NCBI RefSeq assembly: GCF_030272615.1
Contig: NC_081412.1
Span: 41,038,791 to 41,102,790 of the forward strand
Source: Cryptomeria japonica
Taxonomy: Eukaryota > Streptophyta > Pinopsida > Cupressales > Cupressaceae
DNA: 64,000 nt
Direction of reading: 5' to 3'
The notes beneath the pieces were generated by a model. It did no database searches. It saw nothing but the letters and a program-made list of their open reading frames with translations, and had not been told where the DNA came from. Shown piece after piece: positions 56,266 through 64,000 of the stretch. Within the stretch, counting starts at the first letter, position 1; every line of letters begins with the position of its first letter. The position numbers and the translations under genes were made by a program.

Positions 56266-57157
56266 TTCCATTCCTCCATCATTACCCATATTGTCAAGTT
56301 GCAAGATATTTCCCAAAGTACTTGGTTGCTAGGGTTGATTTGCTTAAGTGTTGGAGTCAGAGTTAGATGAGACCTGCATGATTAAGTTGTATTAAGTGAT
56401 CAAGTCACCAAGATCTCAATTGTAAAGACGACTAGGTTCTAGGGTTTTAGGGTATAGCATAGGTCAAGAATTACCTTTCAATGACAAAAGACATCCAAAT
56501 GATGAAGAATGAAGATGATGAACTCATAGAAGTTTGGAGGAGATAATTTGACTAAGTTAAAATTTTGTTTAAGTCATTGTCATGATACTAGCTTGCTCAT
56601 CAAAAGCAATTTGTGCAAATGAACCCTAGAAATGTGCCCATGCTAGAGAAGCAAGAATTCCAATAAAACCTAAGGCAATGCTAGTAAGGGGTCAAAATTA
56701 AAGAATTAGGGTACAAATAACAAAATTTGGCTAAGTCGAGATGTTGCTCAAGGATGACCTAAATCATGGATTGTAAATCAATCATGAAACATGAGAATGG
56801 ATAGGTCTTGACCCAAGCAACGTAAGTCCCCCTTGTGATTCTAGAAGATATCACATCACAATCATTGAGTCTATCTACAATATAAAGTCAAGACCTGACT
56901 ATTGGAATCTTGGAGTCATCCCATTTGATCACGTAGTTTAGCACTTGGGAGGATTTTGTTCAAGAGAGGATAGAATACTTAGTATTTTATTTTGTGTTGC
57001 ATAGTGCATAAAAACACATCAATAGAAACCATTGAAAGGTTTGGTTAAAGCCTTTGAATCACAATCTCTATGAGAAGCTATCAAGAGTGCCCAGAATTTG
57101 GAAACTTTAGTATCCAAGAACATAATTCATAAGGCACCACTTTTAGAGCAACCAAAG
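56266..57157. other. Unassigned DNA, no gene seen
   Basis: AT-rich single-copy-looking sequence without an ORF above chance or a repeat I can identify. Confidence 0.3.
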
Positions 57158-57405
57158 AAGCCAATAATGTAATATTTTATTTACCTTGGATATGTTTTAT
57201 CCTAAGTGTGATATTCCACTATTAAAAAGCTTAATTAGGTAATATTTTTACTTAGGTAGAATAAGATAATGAGTTGCACATTCTCCTTCTTTGATTGAGA
57301 TTCTACTTTTTCCTTGTCACAAATTTGGAAACTTGGATAAACAATTTCTGTTTTTGGTTTTCTACCTCTTCATGATCCTCATGGATTTGGAATCTTGGAA
57401 GCTAT
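57158..57405 (+). repeat. Left member of a degenerate direct-repeat (LTR-like) pair
   Basis: The stretch from gccaataatg through tggatatgttttatcc, gcacattctccttctttgat, aatttggaaacttggataaa and tggttttctacctc to aatcttgga is repeated in order at 59941-60195. About 240 bp, diverged with small indels. The spacing of about 2.8 kb and same orientation fit a decayed short LTR element. Confidence 0.5.
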
Positions 57406-59940
57406 ATATTGTAGGTTTTTCCTTGATTAACATATCAAATGAAACTATTGTGAGCTTTCATATCTTAACATACCAAGGGCTTAAGTTTGGGGACGATAGG
57501 GGGATGACGAAGGGGGTGGGGTGGGATGCAAATATATATACAACTTAAAAAATTAATTATAAAAGGATGTGTATAGAATAAGTATAACAACTGTAAATAA
57601 AACTTTGCCACACTATGTAAATTTTACAATAAACATTAAAAATATGTCAATGATTGCTTTGAAATTTGAACATTAACAATGGCGGTAGAGTTTTGGAACT
57701 TTGGGAACAAACTAAGAATAAGTATAAGAATTGCAGATGAAACTTTGGCATACTAAGTGTTTAAACTAGTCAGCATAAAAAAAATGGAAACAATTGCATT
57801 AACAATAAGAATGGTGGGTAGAGGTTTGGGGTCAATGGGTAGTGCCCCTTGTGGGGGGTTTGGGGCAGAGCCCCCATCAAGGTTAGGGGGCATTGCCAAA
57901 CCTTTAATACGGATGACATTTTCACAATAATTTCACCATTTTTGTTTAGAATTGGAGTTTCTAATTGGGGGCCATGGGAGACTCATAGGCATCCTCAAGA
58001 TGGTCAAGAGACTCCTTGGAGTCCCTAGGACGTCCCTAAGTGGTGCAACAAGGGGATGTTTCCCCTGAGTATTGCATCCTGAAAAAATAGGGATTTTGGA
58101 GGGGGGGAAGGGGTCCCCATGTTTCAATGGTTTCAAAAGATTCTAAGTTTTTTTTTTATCTTGTCATAACAAAATATACTCCTCTTGCATCCTTGGATGA
58201 TTTGAAAATTGAAAACAATTTGACAAGAAAAAACTAACTTCTAAAGTTTAGACTTAGTTTTCTTTTCTTATCCAAGTCACTACAACATTTCAATGATCAA
58301 AGTAGCTTTTTTTTTGTGGTTTCGAAGCATCCAAAAGGCTTGATAAATTCAATATTATCTTTCATTCCACCAAAATTGGAGATCAAGAAGCAAGCTCACA
58401 AACAAGGATTTGTTTGTAACTTAAGGCAATCGACTAGTTTTTGGCGCATTTTTAGGTCTAAAGAACCTACCATTGTGTCAAAAAGGCCCATAAGACCCCA
58501 TTTTCATCTAAAACTTGTCTCTTTTGGTCATAGAAGCATTTAAGGAAAAAAAAAATCACACAACCAATGATATGCCTATACCATACATATTTGAGTTAAA
58601 ATAAAAATAAAAAATTGACAAGGTTTGGAGACCATTGAACAATTTGGGAGATTGCTAATACATACACTCAATTTATAAAGTCTCAATTTGATGTACTTAA
58701 TCTTCGAGAGGCCTATACAAAAGCATTTTGTAATTGCGAACTAAAATAAATTTCCATTTTTGGCAGTTTTCATTATGGATTATGGTATTAAATTCTGACA
58801 TTCTATTGTCAAGATAAATTTAGAGAACCATTTGTATTGGAAACAAGGGATAGTGAAAAAATACATTATGTAGGATCTCCTACCCTATCTCATTGAATTC
58901 ATTCCTACACCAAGTGACTATGAACAAAAGCGTAGGTATTTAACAACAATGACATGGTCCATGGATTAGTGATCCTCCTCTTGATACTCCATCTACAAAT
59001 GAGAACATCTCTTATACACGTTGCTACTTCATAATTAAAAGTTGCTTCTTCTAGAAATTTCCATGATTCTTTGTAATAGGATTATATGTCTTCTATATTC
59101 ACCCCACTAGGACACATTCCTATCAAGCATCTTTACTTTTTTGAAAATTAGACCACATTTCAGATCTAGATGACAACATAATGACTTTGATTTCCTCTTG
59201 CAAGATATTCCCCCATCATGTATTGCTTCATCGAAGTTCAAATTTTCTTCTTCAAGGGCTCTCAATGATTCTCCTGTCTATGAGATCCACTTCATTGGGA
59301 GGCCTACTTAAACATTTCACATCTGTTTGTGGACTCTCACCTTTCAAATATTGATGAAACAATTGAGAATATTTGTCTTCTCATTGATGACAATGCCCAT
59401 CGAGTTACATCGTCTCCCATTGTAAATTCACTTGTTCTATCCCCACCATATCATGCAACATAACACATTATTTTTCAGATTAATTAAGGTCTCACACTTC
59501 AATGATTGTAGTCCCTGAATCTTCTATGGAACAATCATAGCTTAACATCAACATCAAGACACATGAGTCACTTCAAAAACCATACATCTAAATTCCTTTC
59601 TACATTCCACTTGAATGGGAATTCAACAATTTGACAACTCAAGATTTCCATATTGTGAAAGGAAGGTGCATCATTTGTTGCAAATGAACCTACTACAACA
59701 TTCACCATTCAACATTTTGCATTGCTTTTCTCTCTTCTTTGTGGAGGCACCAACTTTAGGGGATGGGGTGGGTCTATATTATCCTTCACATATGTCACTT
59801 GGGATGGAGTTTTGTCCTATGGATTTTCTAGTCTCTACTTCGAGAGGGTACACTCTCTTTATAATTTGGGCTTATTTCATATTTTACATGGATACCTAAC
59901 CTTGTGACCCATTTCTTCTTACCTCAATTGCACTTAAGGG
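57406..59940 (+). other. Sequence between the LTR-like pair, no gene read
   Basis: No protein motif could be read in any frame. It contains a tandem duplication (57562-57701 and 57707-57830, sharing agaataagtataa and attaacaat..ggtagagttttgg). A G-rich partly palindromic stretch lies at 57843-57895 (ggggggtttggggcagagcccc) and a second G-run at about 58103. The right end, cttaagggggtg at 59933-59944, looks like a polypurine tract before the right repeat. Confidence 0.4.
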
Positions 59941-60195
59941 GGTGTGCCAATGTACCATTTTATTCACCAAGTGGATATGTTTTATCATAAGTATGATATT
60001 GCATTTGTTTGTTTAGTTTACTTAAGTAATTTCTTTTAACTTGAGATAATGACTTGCACATTCTCCTTCTTTCATAGGATTATGTTTTTTTCCTTATCCT
60101 CAAAAATTTGGAAACTTGGATAAACAATTCCTTGTCTTTTGGTTTTCTATCTCATCCTCATCTTCATCCTCGTGGATTAAAAATCTTGGATATCG
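59941..60195 (+). repeat. Right member of the LTR-like pair
   Basis: It starts TGTGCCAATGTACC after the purine run CTTAAGGGGG, the order expected for polypurine tract and 3' LTR, and matches 57158-57405. The outer end is not defined. Confidence 0.45.
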
Positions 60196-61724
60196 AGTGA
60201 AGATATTTTGAACTTTTTCATTTTCTCTCTTATGAAATCAACTATGTTATGCTATTTTGATTTTATTATCATTTATATTTAACAATTTTAAAAATCTTAT
60301 CACTTACATTAATTTCTAGGTTATATTTATTTTGTAGATTCTAATAGAATTGAATACCATACCCAAACAATATCTAGTATGAACTAGTTAGTTACAGGCT
60401 AGGTTCCAAGCGTACTTGGTAACACAGTTTTTGAGCTTGTGTTTGTTTATGATTTAACAATTGATGCATCTAGCTTTGCTATGCATCTACTTTGAATACA
60501 ATGAGAGGGTGATTTTGTCTAAGCCAAGAGACCCTGCTATCTAATATCACCCAAGAAAGATACTGATATTTTACCTTGGAAATATAAGCCTTTTCTAAGT
60601 ATAATTCAATGAATTGTGATAATAACTTAAAACAAAGTGAATTAAAATTTGATTGAGTTCCCCATTGTATTTTAACAAATCACCTAGGAAGATGTTCGTT
60701 CCTAACAATTTCCAATTCTCTTTCCAAAAGGATGAAAAAGAAGATAAAGGAACTAATTAATGTTGGGACAGAATTTAGAAGACCTATGTTTTGTGTCTGA
60801 AAGCTACTAGCCTAGAGAGCATGGAAACAATCTGAAGTCATGGGAGAGAGTTTCAGTTCTATCTCCAGAAATTATGTCCAGTACTCTTGTATTGAATTTT
60901 TAAATCCTTCTAAGTTTAAATGTTCACGAGGAAACTCTAAAATTTTAATAAAATACATAAATGAAAACCAATTTTGTTTTCGTCGGAATACTTTTGAAAA
61001 TCACATCACCTCAATAATTGAACTGTAACAATAAGATTGCATACAAAGTGCAGGTTTGCTATGAAACATGTTAAAAGGGTTAAACTGTTTCAATTAATAC
61101 AAACACTGGAACTATTAAACAACAATAGCTTGTTGGTAATCAAGATTTTGGACTATACCCACATTTTACACCTTTTCATATAGTTACAAAGAACATAGAA
61201 AACATGTATGTGGAACTACAGATTCCAAAATATGTAAAAATACAACAATCTAAATAAGAATGGGAAACATGTGGAGAATGGTTAAGACATGCATAAATAA
61301 AAGGAAAACAAAAATCTCTCAATGTGTATCACAAACAAATCAAGGAAAAAAGCTTTTAGGCAGGGGACCGATATGATCATAAAAATTTCAAAACTTCCAA
61401 AGTATAGAGCATTTGAGATTTTACAGAGAATGCGCTAATTCAGCTTTATTCATGATGAGGCATATTCACAACTTTTGTAGTCGCACCATTGTGTTGTTCA
61501 TGTTGGCTCTATTGGACCCTGCAATTAAGATTCAATATACGTACATTATTCAATAAGATTAATTGTGCAACATAATGAAATATTGAAAAGTGTGTTATCT
61601 TATTGAGCTTCTCTTTGTTTCGAGAATAGTTTAATATTCTCTACTTAACAGGGCCAACCACGTGAAGGTGGAAGCTCATTTGCCCCCCCCCCCTAACATC
61701 ACTCTAAATTCCCCGTTAACATCT
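60196..61724. other. Unassigned DNA, no gene seen
   Basis: AT-rich, without motif-bearing ORFs on either strand. A C-run lies at about 61681-61692. Confidence 0.3.
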
Positions 61725-61930
61725 AACATTCATTCATTCTTTCATCCATTATTAAAATATAACATTCATTCATTATCACATAATGTTCATTAACACATAA
61801 AATTCATTAACTTTCATTAACATGCAAAATTCATCAATAATCATCAACACATATCATTCATGACCATTCATTAGCACATAATTACATTCATTAACACATA
61901 AAAATCAGTCATTATCAAATAAGGTAGATT
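61725..61930 (-). repeat. CATTCATTAACACATAA phrase repeats
   Basis: About ten imperfect copies of a CATTCATTAACACATAA-like phrase with variable filler. They lie just beyond the stop codon of the minus-strand gene, so they may be in its 3' untranslated region. Confidence 0.55.
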
Positions 61931-61934
61931 ACAA

Positions 61935-63916
61935 TCATTTCTTTCTTTGGTTTTTGTTTGAAGCTATGTAAAGTCTAAGTGGAGCATCGTCTTCTTCATT
62001 GTTTCCCCCATCTTCAGATGTTCTGCCCTCTTCTCGTGCTCTTGATGTATGCCTAGTCCTATACAAAGGATGAGGATGCTGAACCAAAGGGGGGTCCTCT
62101 GCAATAACAAAGAATTGGGTTAAATTCAAAACATTTTTTTATTATTGTTACAAGTATTTCATTAATTTAAAGAACACAACCGTTACACTCTTTACCTGAT
62201 GGGGCCACATCATCTTCCACATCATTTTGTCTAGCCTCAACCTTGACATGTTGAACACCCTCTAGATCCTCTGGAGTTGAAATATGAAACATTACATTAA
62301 TCAATACACCAATTGAAATTAAATTTGTTTAAAGGAATAACAGTGGTCCTCTTTACCTGATTGGGGAACATCACGTTCCTGATGTTGTCTACCCGGATCA
62401 TGCTCCACTTGGTCACCACTGACTACATGCTCTAAAATATTAACAATAAAGGTTACATTAATTACTACACTAATTTTCAATTTAAGATGTTTAATTGTAT
62501 TAATAATTACATAAAAAAATTGAATAGCAAATGAATACCTCCACTACTAGGATGGACATCTGGACCTTCATGTACAGGTTCTGTTCCACGATTATCATGC
62601 TGCATTCCAATGTCATGTGCAGTGTTATCATTGCTTTCTTACTTAAAAAAGATATAGTCACTTTATGTTGAAACTTAACATCAAATAGATTATTGGTTAA
62701 GTATTCAATTTGAAATAATTTTCATTTAGCTTATTTACCATTGCGACAGATGCATTAGAATCTCGTGTTTGCCCACTCAATTCTCGTAGCCGTTCAGCCA
62801 TGACTATATAGCCTTGCTGGTAGCCAGTTCTCTTGTCATCTTCTGTGGGTGCTCTATTGAATCAGAGCCCTGCATTTTTGCTTACTATTGTGAATTTTGC
62901 TTGTATTGTTTGATCAAAAAAAAATTGTTTACAATTTATAAATATTTTGATGTGATACTTAATTTACTGAATCTTACAATTCGTGCGGCAAGTTTCATAT
63001 AGCCGCCAGAGCCGATTTTTTGTTGCCCATGCTTTTCTTGTCTTGCCTTAGTTGCCTTTGACGTGTCACTCAATCTATGAAAAGTTTGAAATATGTGAGA
63101 TTATATAAATATAATGAATAATTAGTACATATTCACATTCTTAATAGTATCACATACCTTCTTCAAGCGTCTAGTGGTGTATTTCATTTTTTCCTTTCAA
63201 TTCTCTCCTTTGCATCCAAAATCAGGTCCTTCCACTCCCTCTCTGGAATCATGAGGGGATGCTCATACTTTACGTTCTTCTCTAAATGTGTCCTGTATTG
63301 GTCCCTCACATACTTTAGATATGTGCCAGATTTTTCTAGGAGCTTAGTCTTGTCGAATGTGTCATCTCCAAACAACCCTACCATATAGTTTGTGAGTTCA
63401 TCTTTTAACTTTTTTTCTTTGTCATTCCACCTTTAAAGCAAAAACAAACTTGTTAGATTTAGAAAGAAACTGAAGCTACCTTTGATATAGTTCAAGAAAT
63501 GGATAAAAGGAAAACTATTCTAGCAATGATATGAAATCAAAATAGTGGATAAGGGTTAGTTCACGTATGATGTTCCACCTTTTACGTACGGTGGGCCCAA
63601 ATATCTGCAATGTAATGTCATTAAGATTTTTATAAAAAATATCATTTCCTGCAAAAAAAACATGGGATCATTAGTCCAAAATGAGTGATCAGTAAGTAAA
63701 TTACAATTAGACTATATATAATAATAATTTTAAAGTACCTGGAACCTTCTGTATCTTCAAGGGAATCAATTCTTTGTCGCTCACCACCAATGTGGCCTGC
63801 AACGTTCCCGTACTAGCAATATGGGAAGATCCAGGAAATGATGGTATGTTATCACTAGTAGTCGCCTCTAGCGCATCCTCATGTGCATCTCCTACCACAA
63901 TAAATGAATCCACTAT
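61935..63916 (-). pseudogene. Multi-exon plant transposase (Ptta/En/Spm)-like gene, partial
   Basis: Exons inferred on the minus strand from frames and GT/AG borders: ~63916-63739 (donor GTACTT), 63648-~63560, 63430-~63145 (donor GTATGT), 63074-62978 (donor GTAAGA), ~62869-62739 (donor GTAAAT), ~62640-62539, 62431-62357, 62270-62196 and 62100-61935 (stop TGA). The third exon encodes YLKYVRDQYRTHLEKN and YEHPLMIPEREWKDLI, which resembles the plant transposase family PF03004 found in CACTA elements. A later exon has GYQQGYIVMAERLRELSGQT. The last four exons form one open frame across their junctions and are acidic/polar. Exon three needs a frame change at an A-run near 63185-63190, or has TGA stops, so coding status is uncertain. 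The 5' end is outside or undefined. It could be a CACTA accessory gene (TnpA-like) or a gene derived from one. Confidence 0.55.
62196..62431 (-). repeat. Tandem 75-bp exon modules
   Basis: Exons 62431-62357 and 62270-62196 are both exactly 75 bp. They begin AG after a G-ending exon (split Glu codon), end TCAG before GTAAAG, and code for similar acidic peptides. The introns before them share a block (agtgtagtaattaatgtaac and ggtgtattgattaatgtaat). The exon plus intron unit was therefore probably duplicated. Exons 62640-62539 and 62100-61935 keep the same phase. Confidence 0.6.
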
Positions 63917-64000
63917 GAAATGCCTCCAAGAAAGAACACTTCAAGGGTAATAAACGCATAACGAAAGAGAGAGAAAAAGAGGGATCTACCACCAGTGGGT
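63917..64000 (-). other. Possible upstream exon or 5' sequence of the transposase-like gene
   Basis: The minus-strand frame stays open upstream of 63913 (VLSWRHFIVDSFIVV) to about 63940, so the exon may begin further right. The window ends before this can be settled. Confidence 0.3.

Noticed and set aside
59615-59907. 94- and 61-codon overlapping ORFs
   Set aside because: No motif, two overlapping frames of similar quality, located in degenerate repeat DNA.

Overview
This window looks like an intergenic stretch of a large land-plant genome, and a gymnosperm such as a conifer is my best guess. That is inference: the contents are old, AT-rich, heavily nested LTR retrotransposons of plant-specific types (Ty3/gypsy Tat lineage with a second, archaeal-type RNase H; antisense plant-mobile-domain ORFs; a Ty1/copia-type element primed by initiator tRNA-Met). 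There is no bacterial-style gene organisation. No intact host housekeeping gene was recognised. The best gene-like locus is a multi-exon plant-transposase-type gene on the minus strand at the right edge.

Layout, left to right. (1) 1-1550: 3' end and 3' LTR of element A0. (2) 1551-8410: 3' part of element A1 (+), with an antisense plant-mobile-domain (PMD) pseudogene at 3905-5932 and its 3' LTR at 6964-8410. (3) 8411-13944: remains of element E (+), a gypsy gag followed by an acidic non-pol ORF, then non-coding sequence with an LTR- or promoter-like stretch. (4) 13945-20226: complete element D (+), with copia-type LTRs, tRNA-Met primer site, zinc-knuckle gag, a long non-pol ORF, polypurine tract and a near-perfect 5-bp target duplication. 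(5) 20227-25310: element C (-), with gag, protease-like and acidic segments and an AT-rich leader of roughly 77-bp tandem repeats. (6) 25738-26142: a minus-strand ORF fragment cut by the next element. (7) 26143-55566: element B (+), a Tat-type gypsy with 5' LTR, primer site, gag, protease, G-patch-like motif, RT-RNase H, second RNase H, integrase and an antisense PMD pseudogene. It is split by element F. (8) 38170-52679: element F (-), a complete 14.5-kb Tat element with two LTRs flanked by the 5-bp duplication AAAGT. (9) 55567-56050: a foldback element with CACTA-like ends that truncates B's PMD ORF. (10) 56051-61934: low-complexity and degenerate repeat DNA, including an old direct-repeat (LTR-like) pair. 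(11) 61935-63916: the transposase-like gene, whose last exons form a tandem series.

Order of events read from the nesting: E, C and the ORF fragment at 25738-26142 are older; A1 entered E and A0 entered A1; D entered the E/C area; B entered the ORF fragment; F entered B; the foldback element cut B's 3' part. Nearly every retroelement ORF carries stops or frameshifts, many of them CGA-to-TGA or TGG-to-TAG changes that fit decay of methylated cytosines. The most unusual items are the pol-less element D with its uncharacterised second ORF, the PMD ORFs carried antisense by two Tat elements, a TGA stop shared at the same RT codon by B and F, and the tandem exon modules of the right-hand gene.
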